Below, one piece after another: positions 34,283 to 42,999 of a DNA stretch of 64,000 nucleotides; position 1 is the first letter of the stretch, and every line of letters starts with the position of its first letter. The position numbers were made by a program, and so were the translations under genes. The notes beneath the pieces are model-generated. The model ran no database searches. It saw only the letters and a program-made list of their open reading frames with translations, and had not been told where the DNA came from. The stretch is from the NCBI RefSeq assembly GCF_000757905.1, contig NZ_JRLH01000009.1; one strand, written 5' to 3'. Source of the DNA: Arsenophonus nilaparvatae. Lineage in GTDB: Bacteria > Pseudomonadota > Gammaproteobacteria > Enterobacterales > Enterobacteriaceae.

Positions 34283-34972
34283 ATGCGATATTTTTTATTA
34301 TCATTAATTATGGCCATGTTTTCTTCGTTATCATTTGCTAATGTGATTATCGGAGGTACCCGCGTTATTTATCCTTCTGATATGCGTGAAGTTTCTATTG
34401 CGATAAACAATTTAGACAAAGAGGCTTTATTTTTAATTCAATCATGGGTTGAAGACGAAAATGGTAATAAAGTAGATGATTTTATTATAACACCACCGTT
34501 ATTCAAATTATTGCAAAAAAAAGAAAATAAAATAAGAATTATAAATTCAACGAATAAATTACCAAATGATAGAGAGACTGTCTATTGGTTAAATATAAAA
34601 TCAATTCCAGCATTGAAAAAAAGCGACCAAAACCGCTTAAGCATTATATTAAAATCACGAATTAAACTTTTTTATCGTCCTAAAGAAATAATTACAGAAT
34701 TGGCTGAAACATATAAAAAAATAGAGTTTAAACGACTAAACAAACAACTTATTGTTCATAATCCTACTGCATTTTATATTAATTTTAATTCGATAAAATT
34801 AGGAAACTTTAAAATTGAATCGCCTGGTATGTTGCCACCTTACAGCCAGAAAAAATGGCCAATTAAGCAACATGGTAATAACAAAATTGACTGGTCATAT
34901 ATCAATGATTACGGTGCTGTTATCGAAATACATACTCTATTAAATGATAATAATGATGAATATAAAAAATAG
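34283..34972 (+). CDS. Periplasmic fimbrial chaperone
   Basis: A 229-residue PapD-like chaperone with a signal peptide (1-19, ends SFA). The family marks are present: GTRVIYP near the mature N-terminus, TPPLFKLLQ for the donor strand, and YWLNIKSIP. It binds pilin subunits in the periplasm by donor-strand complementation and delivers them to the usher. It overlaps the usher ORF by up to 29 bases. The coding sequence is intact. Confidence 0.92.
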   Translation: MRYFLLSLIMAMFSSLSFANVIIGGTRVIYPSDMREVSIAINNLDKEALFLIQSWVEDENGNKVDDFIITPPLFKLLQKKENKIRIINSTNKLPNDRETVYWLNIKSIPALKKSDQNRLSIILKSRIKLFYRPKEIITELAETYKKIEFKRLNKQLIVHNPTAFYINFNSIKLGNFKIESPGMLPPYSQKKWPIKQHGNNKIDWSYINDYGAVIEIHTLLNDNNDEYKK

Positions 34973-36941
34973 AATTAAATATTACACCTCTCCAATCTAC
35001 TTTAGTCTATTATTTAATATTTCATTTAATTTGCATGCTAAAAATGATGACTATTATTTTGATTTGGAGGCAATAGAATATGATAAAAAATCGCCCATTA
35101 ATCTTACTCACTTTCTGAAAGATGAAAATCAATTACCTGGTGTATATAGAGTTGATGTTTTTCTTAACAACAAAAATGTAGCCACCCAAGATATTACTTT
35201 TATCAATGATGAACAAGGTAAGCTCTACCCTGTTGTCAATAGTAGTATATTAAATAGCTGGGGAATTGATGCTAATTTTATTAAGCAAAAAATTATCGAT
35301 CAATTAGCTAACGATACCATGATTGATTTTTGGCAACAAAATAAACTAGCGATTAGTGCTGAATTTGATTTTAATCAGCAAAGTTTATATCTCACTTTTC
35401 CACAAATAGCAGTTATAAAAAACCAACAGGTATCATCATGGCAATCAGGGGTGCCAGTATTTTTTGTTAATTATCGTTATCAGGGTGCCAATACATGGAT
35501 AAAAAAAGGTACTGATAAGCAAAATCATTTTATTGGCTTGCTCATCGGCGCTAACTGGCAAGCCTGGCAATTGCGCCATTATGGTAGCTACTCTTCTCAT
35601 TATCGATGGCAAAATTATCGCACCACACTTTCCCGTGATATTCATGCAATCCATAGCCAATTAAATCTCGGTGAAAATTATACCTCTTCAATACTGTTTG
35701 ATCGCTTTCAATTTAAAGGCTTACAATTACAAAGTGACGATAGCATGCTACCCGACAACGCCAAAGGTTACGCTCCAGTGATCCATGCTATTGCCGAAAC
35801 ATATGCAACTGTCACTGTATTGCAAAATAATATTCCCATCTATCAAACTTATGTGCCGCCGGGCCCTTTTGTCATTAACGATCTGCTTCCCTCTTATTCT
35901 AACGATAAACTTAAGATAATTATTGATGAAAGTAATGGTAAACAAAGAATAATTTATCAACCCTACGCAACTTTACCCAATATGCTACGGGTTGGTCGTT
36001 TTCGCTATGCACTTAATCTTGGGCAATATTCCCCCTCGAAGATCAATGCCTATAAAGCCAAATTTATACAGTTTGATTATCAATATGGTTTATCAAATTA
36101 CCTAACTCATTATGGTGGAATTATTATTGCCAACAATTATTGTTCAAATGCGTTAGGATTTGGTGTTAATGTCGGTCAACTGGGTGCTGTTACTTTCGAT
36201 GCTAGCTATGCAAAAGCAAAAGAAGTAATAGATTCATATGACGGAGGTTACGCCTATCGTTTTCAATACGGCAAGTATTTTTCTACCACCAGTACCCAAT
36301 TAACGTTAGCAGGCTACCGATATAGTGAAAAAGACTTCTTAACATTTAGTCAAGCTAATCAACTTAAAAATGCCTCTTTTCCGCTTTATTACCACGCTAA
36401 GAAAAGCCAATTGCAATTTAATATTAGGCAATCTTTAGCTAGTTGGGGTACTCTATATTTATCAGCTTATCAGAAAAACTATTGGAACTATGATGATACA
36501 GAAGCAAGCTACTCGATTAATTATAGTTCTCGGATCTGGGACTTAGATTATACAATCAACTATAGCTATACTAAGTCCAGACGAGAACAATCAGCTGATC
36601 AGATCCTGTCTATCAACTTGCAAATTCCCTTTAAGCGATGGTTAAAGCGAACCTGGGGAAGCTATGGTATACAAAATAGCTTTAATCAGCGTCTTCTTCA
36701 GCAAATAAATATTCACCACTCTCCATTTGCTGATGAAAGCTTATTTTTAACCCTTCAACAAAACTATGAACAACAGTATGAAAATCATACTAATTCTATT
36801 AGTAGTGCACTTTATGGCCAATATCGAAATCAATATGCAATCCTCAATTTAGGCTACAATCACGACCCCCATCAAAACCAATTAAATTATGGTCTGCAAG
36901 GCAGCTTGGTTGCCCATCCTTATGGATTAACCTTAGCCTAA
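34944..36941 (+). CDS. Fimbrial usher, N-terminal and barrel part
   Basis: This 665-residue ORF would be made as a truncated usher: signal sequence, N-terminal chaperone-binding domain and most of the outer-membrane beta barrel, ending at the premature TAA. The barrel shows alternating aromatic strands (for example YTSSILFDRFQFKGLQLQSD). Without the C-terminal domains it should not assemble pili. Confidence 0.7.
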   Translation: MIIMMNIKNRIKYYTSPIYFSLLFNISFNLHAKNDDYYFDLEAIEYDKKSPINLTHFLKDENQLPGVYRVDVFLNNKNVATQDITFINDEQGKLYPVVNSSILNSWGIDANFIKQKIIDQLANDTMIDFWQQNKLAISAEFDFNQQSLYLTFPQIAVIKNQQVSSWQSGVPVFFVNYRYQGANTWIKKGTDKQNHFIGLLIGANWQAWQLRHYGSYSSHYRWQNYRTTLSRDIHAIHSQLNLGENYTSSILFDRFQFKGLQLQSDDSMLPDNAKGYAPVIHAIAETYATVTVLQNNIPIYQTYVPPGPFVINDLLPSYSNDKLKIIIDESNGKQRIIYQPYATLPNMLRVGRFRYALNLGQYSPSKINAYKAKFIQFDYQYGLSNYLTHYGGIIIANNYCSNALGFGVNVGQLGAVTFDASYAKAKEVIDSYDGGYAYRFQYGKYFSTTSTQLTLAGYRYSEKDFLTFSQANQLKNASFPLYYHAKKSQLQFNIRQSLASWGTLYLSAYQKNYWNYDDTEASYSINYSSRIWDLDYTINYSYTKSRREQSADQILSINLQIPFKRWLKRTWGSYGIQNSFNQRLLQQINIHHSPFADESLFLTLQQNYEQQYENHTNSISSALYGQYRNQYAILNLGYNHDPHQNQLNYGLQGSLVAHPYGLTLA

Positions 36942-36965
36942 CCTATCGGTGAAACAGCAGCATTA

Positions 36966-37451
36966 GTGATTGCAAAGGACGCAGTTGGGGTAAAACTAGA
37001 AAATCATTCAGGTATAAAAACTGACTATCAAGGTATCGCTATCATTCCCAATATTAGTAGTTATCGGACAAACCAAATTACTCTCGCAACCGAAACACTA
37101 CCAGATGGTGTTGATATTGAATCTAATATACAAACAGTGACCCCTACTCGTGGCGCAATCGCCATAGCCCATTTTGCTACCCAAGTTGGCTATAGAGTAA
37201 TTTTTAAACTTCAGCATCATAGTAAGACTATTCCATTTGGCGCAATTGCAACTTTAACAGATAAAACCACGATAGCGACTACTGGGATCATAGATGATCG
37301 GCAGCAGCTTTATTTAAGTGGGGTCCCCGCTCAAGGTGAATTCATTATCACAACTGGAGATAACAATTATCACTGTTCATATGCACTACCTGATGATGCC
37401 ATACTAGCTAAAGTTCACAAAATTACCGCCATCTGTCAATCAAAGGAGTGA
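36966..37451 (+). CDS. Fimbrial usher, C-terminal remnant
   Basis: The 161-codon remainder of the usher after the premature stop: IAKDAVGVKLENHSGIKTD and the C-terminal domains ending ITAICQSKE. Same frame as the upstream part. The listed ATT start has no ribosome site and is not credible as an independent gene. Confidence 0.6.
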   Translation: MIAKDAVGVKLENHSGIKTDYQGIAIIPNISSYRTNQITLATETLPDGVDIESNIQTVTPTRGAIAIAHFATQVGYRVIFKLQHHSKTIPFGAIATLTDKTTIATTGIIDDRQQLYLSGVPAQGEFIITTGDNNYHCSYALPDDAILAKVHKITAICQSKE

Positions 37452-37453
37452 AA

Positions 37454-38422
37454 ATGACAAGCCCTTCAACTAAAACAATGATCCTGGCTTTCTTGCTACT
37501 TGGATTATTCTCTCTAAACGCTCATGCCTCAGGCTGTAACTACATGTCAGGTTCGCGATCAGTAGACATTTTTATTCCCTTGCCAAATGAAATTGTGGTC
37601 TCACCTACATTACCTATAGGTAGCATTATTACGAAATCTTCTGGATCGATTTCAAGAAGCAATCATAGCGGTTTTATCATCTGCCAATCAGAGCAAATCA
37701 AACATCATTGGAAAAATAATAAGCATTATTCAATGATGTCATCATCCGATGATATTTACCCAACAAATTTAAGGGGTATCGGGTTAAAAATTATCTACCA
37801 TGATGGCAATATGCAACCCTATGTTGTTCCGTGTTCTAGCCAATCTACTCATAAAGTATTTTGTGGAGAAGACTTCTATAGAATCGAAGTGCAACTGATA
37901 AAAACAGCTGAACAGGTAGAGGCCGGTGATATTCCCCAACATCAGCTCACTGAAGCAACTATTGGTAATTTACCGATAGTAAATTTCAAATTGAGAAATA
38001 TTAAAATTATCGTTCCTAAAGTAAGCTGTTTTATCAATAATAAAGTATTAGAGATAAATTTAGGTCGCCTAAAAACAACTGTTTTTAACGGCATGTATAG
38101 TACGGCCAGCAAAAAAACATTTTATCTCGAATTAAGCTGTACTCAACCATCAACAGTTGAAATAAAAATGGAAGGAGATACATTACCGTCAACTGATGAT
38201 AAAATTTTAGCGTTAAATAAATATAATGCGGCAAAAGGTATTGGCTTACAGATTATATATGAAGATAACCCCATCCAATTCAACCACTGGTTTTCATTAA
38301 AAAAAGTGCCTGACACCGAAAGTATTCCACTGCCGTTTTACGCGCAGTATATCCAAGTTGCTGAACGAGTAACACCAGGTCAAGCGAACGCCCTAGTCAC
38401 TTATCACATTAAATATCATTAA
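37454..38422 (+). CDS. Fimbrial tip adhesin/minor subunit
   Basis: A 322-residue exported protein with a signal peptide (about 1-25, ends HAS). The N-terminal half is a Cys-rich receptor-binding-like domain (SGCNYMSGSRS, FIICQSEQ, VPCSSQ, VFCGED). The C-terminal half is a pilin domain (VSCFINNKVLEINLG, LELSCTQP) ending in ALVTYHIKYH, the donor-strand target. This two-domain layout fits a FimH/MrpH-like tip adhesin; the ligand is unknown. ATG at 37454 is chosen over the GTG 6 bases upstream because AAGGAG lies 6 bases before it. Confidence 0.82.
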   Translation: MTSPSTKTMILAFLLLGLFSLNAHASGCNYMSGSRSVDIFIPLPNEIVVSPTLPIGSIITKSSGSISRSNHSGFIICQSEQIKHHWKNNKHYSMMSSSDDIYPTNLRGIGLKIIYHDGNMQPYVVPCSSQSTHKVFCGEDFYRIEVQLIKTAEQVEAGDIPQHQLTEATIGNLPIVNFKLRNIKIIVPKVSCFINNKVLEINLGRLKTTVFNGMYSTASKKTFYLELSCTQPSTVEIKMEGDTLPSTDDKILALNKYNAAKGIGLQIIYEDNPIQFNHWFSLKKVPDTESIPLPFYAQYIQVAERVTPGQANALVTYHIKYH

Positions 38423-38447
38423 AAAGGGGTGGTAACACCACTTTTTT
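38421..38447. terminator. Terminator between adhesin gene and hrpA
   Basis: GTGGT-AAC-ACCAC (38429-38441), flanked by A5 on the left and T6 on the right, so it can serve both convergent genes. Confidence 0.75.
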
Positions 38448-38450
38448 ACC

Positions 38451-41400
38451 CTACTCTGGCAGTAATGAAATTTGCGCCATTGCCTGTAGAATACGTTTAT
38501 CTGAAATAGGATAAGGGGTGCCCAGTTGTTGAGCAAATAGGCTTACCCGTAATTCTTCCATCATCCAGTATATTGCTTGTACTTCAGGCAACTCTCTTTG
38601 TACGCTAGACAACTTAGCTAACCAACCCTGCCATTGCTGTTTAATATGCTCAATACGCAGCATATGCGCGCGATCACGGTTTGGATCAGCGACTAACTTT
38701 TCCAAACGACGCTCTATCGCATTAAGATAACGAATAATATCAGGCAGTTTTTGCCAGCCATGAGATGTAACAAAACCTTTAAATATTAATCCACTAAGTT
38801 GAGTTTTAATATCAGAAAATGGCAGTGCCAAATGAATGTCGACCCGGCCTTTTAAACGCTTATTAATTGCAAATGCACGAGTTAAAATCATTTCAACCTG
38901 TTTAGCTATCTCAACCACTACCTCATTAAGCTCAGCACGAACATAAATTTCCAGTCGCTGATAATCTTCTGCTGTCCATATCAGACCACCAAATTGAGCA
39001 ATTAATTTATCCACTCCACAGCTGATACAATCATCAATTAGCTCAAGAACTTTGCCAAAAGGATTGAAATAAAGCCCGAGTTTGGATTTATTTGGCAATT
39101 TTTCATGCAGGTATTTTATCGGTGAAGGAATATTCAGCAGCAATAGTCTCCTTAATCCTTTATTCATCGCCTGTTGCTGCTCTAGTTGAGTTTCAAACAT
39201 GCGAATTGCAACGCTATTTTTTTCATCCACCAGCGCCGGATAAGCTTTAACCAGATAACTACCACGCTTTTGTTCATAAAGCTGAGGCAAAGTACCAAAA
39301 TTCCATATGTGTAACCCACTTTGCTCAATACTTTCATTAACAACCGCAGCTAATGTTTGTTGAACTTGCTGTTTTAATTGTATTTTCAACGATGTTAAAT
39401 CACGGCTTGCGGCAATAGTCTGATTATTTTCATCGACAATATGAAATGTCATTTTTAAATGATCAGGTAATTGATCCCATTGCCAGGCGTCGGCGTCAAT
39501 AGTAACACCTGTCATACGACGCAATTCACGGGTTAGACAATCTAACAATTTTCCTTGCGGCGCAGGTATTCTCTCTAAAAATGCTTTAGCATAATTTGGG
39601 GTCGGCACAAAGTTACGCCGTAACACTTTAGGTAAGGATTTAATCAGCGCGATAACTAACTCTTCGCGTAATCCCGGTATTTGCCAATCAAAACCTTCAT
39701 CTTTCACTTGATTGAGTACCGATAGTGGAATATGAACCGTGACGCCATCAACCGCACTACCAGGCTCAAACTGATATGTTAACTGCAATTTAAGCGCATC
39801 TTGTTGCCAATAATTGGGGTATTCTGCCAGGCTAACGTTATTAGTTGTTGCCCGCATTAACATATTTTTGTTAAATGTCAGTAGCTCAGGCTGTGTTTTA
39901 CTCACCACTTTCCACCAGCGATCAAAGTGGCGGGAAGAGACAACCTGACTACTAATTCGCTGTAGATAAAAATCAAACAGCGTGTCATCGTCAACCACAA
40001 TATCGCGGCGACGGGATTTATGCTCTAACTCTTCTACTTCAGCTAATAATTTTAAGTTTTGTTGGTAAAAGGTGTGGCTGGTTCGCCAGTCACCCTCAAC
40101 CAATGCATGGCGAATAAAAAGCTCACGACACAATTGCGGATCAATTTTACTGTAATTAACCTGACGGCCAGTTACGATAGGTAAACCCAATAGCGTTACA
40201 CTTTCCGACGCCATAACCGCACCTTGCTTTTTTGACCAGTGCGGCTCGCTGTAATGATATTTGACTAAATGCCCAGCCAGTGGCTCGATCCAGTCAGGTT
40301 CGATTATCGCCGCAATACGTCCCCAAAGCTTATTCGTTTCAACTAATTCTGCCACCATGACCCACTTAGGTGGTTTTTTAAATAAGCCAGAAGCAGGAAA
40401 AATCATAAATCGCGCATTTCTGACAGCTAAAAACTCTGCTTTATCAACCCCTTTTTGGCCAATATGAGAAAGCAGACCTGCCAGTAGCGAAATATGAATA
40501 GCCTGATAATCGGCAGGTTCGCTATTTACCGCAATACCCAACTCTTTAATTACTTGACGCAGCTGGCTATAGATGTCCTGCCACTCCCTTAAGCGCATAA
40601 AATTAAGTAGATCTTGTTTACATTGCTTACGAAATTGCGCATTGGATAAAATAGTTTGTTGCTGTTTAACAAAATCCCATAAATTTAAATAGGCCAGAAA
40701 GTCCGAACGTTTATCGATAAAGCGATGATGCTTTTCATCTGCTATTTGTTGTTTATCAAGTGGCCTTTCACGAGGATCCTGGATAGAAAGCACGGAACTT
40801 ATCACCATAATTTCTCGCACACATCCATGCTTTCTGGCCTCTAAAACCATACGTCCCAAACGTGGATCGAGCGGCAGTTGTGCCAACTGACGACCAATTT
40901 CAGTCAGTTGATAATTGCCACCAGTAGCAGTTTTATTAGCAATAGCGTTTAATTCTTCGAGTAATCGAATGCCATCTTGAATATTACGTTTATCGGGCAT
41001 TTCAATAAAAGGAAATTGATTAATATCACCTAGTCCAATCGCCATCATCTGCAAAATAACCGAAGCCAGATTGGTACGTAAAATTTCAGGATCGGTATAC
41101 ATTGGGCGAGCTAAAAAATCTTCTTCCGAGTACAAGCGAATACAGATCCCTGCAGAGACGCGACCACAGCGCCCTTTACGCTGTTCAGCCGAAGCTTGTG
41201 AAATTGGTTCAATTGGCAAACGCTGTACTTTTGTGCGATAACTATACCGGCTAATGCGCACATAGCCGGTATCTATCACATATTTAATACCAGGAACGGT
41301 CAATGAGGTTTCTGCCACATTGGTCGCTAATACGATCCTTCTGCCTGGATGAGATTGAAAAATACGGTTTTGTTCGCTGTTAGACAAACGAGCAAAAAGC

Positions 41401-42353
41401 GGTAATATTTCGGTATGTTTTAAATTCAGCTTATTTAATGCTTCGGCGGTATCGCGGATCTCACGCTCACCACTCATAAAAATCAAAATATCGCCAATAG
41501 CATGTTGACTTAATTCATCAATCGCATCGATTATGCCATCAAGCTGATCGCGATGACTATCGTTGCTGTCACCAATAATTGGCCGATATCTAACTTCTAC
41601 TGGATAAGTTCTTCCTGATACCTCAACAATCGGCGCGTGATCAAAATGTTGGGAAAAACGCTCGGGATCGATGGTCGCGGAGGTGATAATAACTTTTAAA
41701 TCAGGGCGTTTCGGTAATAATTGGCGTAAATAGCCCAGAATAAAATCAATGTTTAAGCTGCGTTCATGCGCCTCATCAATAATTATCGTGTCATATTGCA
41801 GTAATAATTTATCATTAAGTAATTCTGCTAATAAAATTCCATCTGTCATTAATTTAATGAACGTATTATCACTTACCTGATCATTAAAACGGACTTTATA
41901 ACCAACAGCACTACCTAAAGGGATATTAAGCTCCTCAGCGATCCTGTTAGCAACTGAGCGCGCAGCCAATCTACGAGGTTGGGTATGACCAATTAAGCCT
42001 TTTATCCCTCGGCCAAGCTCTAGACAAATTTTGGGGATCTGGGTTGTTTTGCCCGACCCCGTCTCACCAGCAATAATGACCACTTGATGATCACTGATCG
42101 CCTGATAAATTGCCTGTTTTTTCTCAATGACAGGGAGATTTTCTGGATAAATAATTACTGGAAGAACGCTTTGCCGCTGAGCAATTTTTTTCTGCCCGGC
42201 AGCAATATCTGTTTTAACTAATTCAATAACCGATTGGCGGGATTTTTCATTTTTTATTTTCTTTATCCCTGCCAAGCGTTTTTTTAATAACAATTGATCA
42301 CGCAATAATAGCTTTCCAATATCAGCATATAATGCTATTAAATCAGAGTTCAC
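38451..42353 (-). CDS. hrpA: ATP-dependent RNA helicase HrpA
   Basis: A 1300-residue DEAH-box RNA helicase. Walker A GETGSGKTTQIPK is near residue 95, followed by IIIDEAHERS (motif II) and SATID (motif III); QRKGRCGRVSAG is motif VI. The helicase-associated domains and the long C-terminal region typical of HrpA follow. E. coli HrpA also has 1300 residues. It is cytoplasmic and acts in ribosome rescue and mRNA processing. It stands alone, convergent with the fimbrial locus; ydbL lies 107 bp upstream on the same strand. Confidence 0.96.
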   Translation of the reverse strand: MNSDLIALYADIGKLLLRDQLLLKKRLAGIKKIKNEKSRQSVIELVKTDIAAGQKKIAQRQSVLPVIIYPENLPVIEKKQAIYQAISDHQVVIIAGETGSGKTTQIPKICLELGRGIKGLIGHTQPRRLAARSVANRIAEELNIPLGSAVGYKVRFNDQVSDNTFIKLMTDGILLAELLNDKLLLQYDTIIIDEAHERSLNIDFILGYLRQLLPKRPDLKVIITSATIDPERFSQHFDHAPIVEVSGRTYPVEVRYRPIIGDSNDSHRDQLDGIIDAIDELSQHAIGDILIFMSGEREIRDTAEALNKLNLKHTEILPLFARLSNSEQNRIFQSHPGRRIVLATNVAETSLTVPGIKYVIDTGYVRISRYSYRTKVQRLPIEPISQASAEQRKGRCGRVSAGICIRLYSEEDFLARPMYTDPEILRTNLASVILQMMAIGLGDINQFPFIEMPDKRNIQDGIRLLEELNAIANKTATGGNYQLTEIGRQLAQLPLDPRLGRMVLEARKHGCVREIMVISSVLSIQDPRERPLDKQQIADEKHHRFIDKRSDFLAYLNLWDFVKQQQTILSNAQFRKQCKQDLLNFMRLREWQDIYSQLRQVIKELGIAVNSEPADYQAIHISLLAGLLSHIGQKGVDKAEFLAVRNARFMIFPASGLFKKPPKWVMVAELVETNKLWGRIAAIIEPDWIEPLAGHLVKYHYSEPHWSKKQGAVMASESVTLLGLPIVTGRQVNYSKIDPQLCRELFIRHALVEGDWRTSHTFYQQNLKLLAEVEELEHKSRRRDIVVDDDTLFDFYLQRISSQVVSSRHFDRWWKVVSKTQPELLTFNKNMLMRATTNNVSLAEYPNYWQQDALKLQLTYQFEPGSAVDGVTVHIPLSVLNQVKDEGFDWQIPGLREELVIALIKSLPKVLRRNFVPTPNYAKAFLERIPAPQGKLLDCLTRELRRMTGVTIDADAWQWDQLPDHLKMTFHIVDENNQTIAASRDLTSLKIQLKQQVQQTLAAVVNESIEQSGLHIWNFGTLPQLYEQKRGSYLVKAYPALVDEKNSVAIRMFETQLEQQQAMNKGLRRLLLLNIPSPIKYLHEKLPNKSKLGLYFNPFGKVLELIDDCISCGVDKLIAQFGGLIWTAEDYQRLEIYVRAELNEVVVEIAKQVEMILTRAFAINKRLKGRVDIHLALPFSDIKTQLSGLIFKGFVTSHGWQKLPDIIRYLNAIERRLEKLVADPNRDRAHMLRIEHIKQQWQGWLAKLSSVQRELPEVQAIYWMMEELRVSLFAQQLGTPYPISDKRILQAMAQISLLPE

Positions 42354-42460
42354 GTTTAATTAGACCTTACTGAAGGGGCATATTTGCTGAGTTGACCATC
42401 AAAACACGATGTCACTGACACATACTCTTCTTTGCCAAAATAATAGAGTGCTATAGTATC

Positions 42461-42796
42461 TTATTTTTGTGTCCAGCGACCATTAATACCTAATACATAT
42501 TCACCTTTTTTCGCCCCATCTATTAATTTTTGGCCGGCAATTTTGGCCACTTGCTCAGTCTTCAGTTGATTACTTTGCGCAATTTCAGCATATTTTTGTT
42601 CACGAGCCTGATTAATGCTGTTAACCAATGCGTTCACTTCAGCATTATCTTTTGCCACTGTTGCCAGATAACCGGTTAAGGTTTCGCCGACCAGCCCACG
42701 CTGCTTAGCTTCGCTAATTGATAAGCTCAAGGCGGAAAAACTGACAACAACACTCATCAATATCAATAAAAAAGGTAAAATATATTTTTTCATCAT
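42461..42796 (-). CDS. ydbL: Periplasmic protein YdbL
   Basis: A 111-residue DUF1318 protein with a signal peptide (1-26, hydrophobic LPFLLILMSVVVSFSALS). The core ISEAKQRGLVGETLTGYLATV and GYWLG-type end (VLGINGRWTQ) match E. coli YdbL. It is last in the ydbH-ynbE-ydbL operon, 8 bp after ynbE. In E. coli it modulates the YdbH-YnbE bridge that moves phospholipid to the outer membrane. Confidence 0.93.
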   Translation of the reverse strand: MMKKYILPFLLILMSVVVSFSALSLSISEAKQRGLVGETLTGYLATVAKDNAEVNALVNSINQAREQKYAEIAQSNQLKTEQVAKIAGQKLIDGAKKGEYVLGINGRWTQK

Positions 42797-42804
42797 GTCA
42801 TCTG

Positions 42805-42999
42805 TTATCCAAAAAGATCACTATTATTTTTTAGTAACCCCTCAACCTGGCGATCAACTTTAATTTTAATTTCATGTTCAATTTTGACATTCATATTAAT
42901 ATTTATTGGCTTATCGGGTGTTGCCACCTCTAACCGAACGCAACTTGTTAATAAAAATGCCGCTGATAAGTTCAGCATATACCAAATTTGCCTTTTCAT
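42805..42999 (-). CDS. ynbE: Outer-membrane lipoprotein YnbE
   Basis: A 64-residue lipoprotein with lipobox LLTSC (Cys20). The mature part is PININMNVKIEHEIKIKVD, a repeated beta pattern. In E. coli YnbE multimerises by beta strand stacking and completes the YdbH bridge to the outer membrane. Its ATG overlaps the ydbH stop by one base (TAATG), showing translational coupling. Confidence 0.93.
   Translation of the reverse strand: MKRQIWYMLNLSAAFLLTSCVRLEVATPDKPININMNVKIEHEIKIKVDRQVEGLLKNNSDLFG

Larger units (their letters stand above)
34944..37451 (+). pseudogene. Fimbrial usher, interrupted by an in-frame TAA
   Basis: The frame from 34944 to 37451 (about 835 codons, normal usher length) is open except for TAA at 36939-36941, codon 666. 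The sequence reads GLTLA-stop-PIGETAALVIAKD, where homologues have Gln; CAA to TAA explains it. The first part has the signal peptide, N-terminal domain (HFLKDENQLPGVYRVDVFLN) and beta barrel with plug; the last 170 codons hold the two C-terminal domains, still in frame and undamaged. Loss of these should abolish pilus assembly unless the stop is read through. The start may be any of three ATGs (34944, 34953, 34956). Confidence 0.85.
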
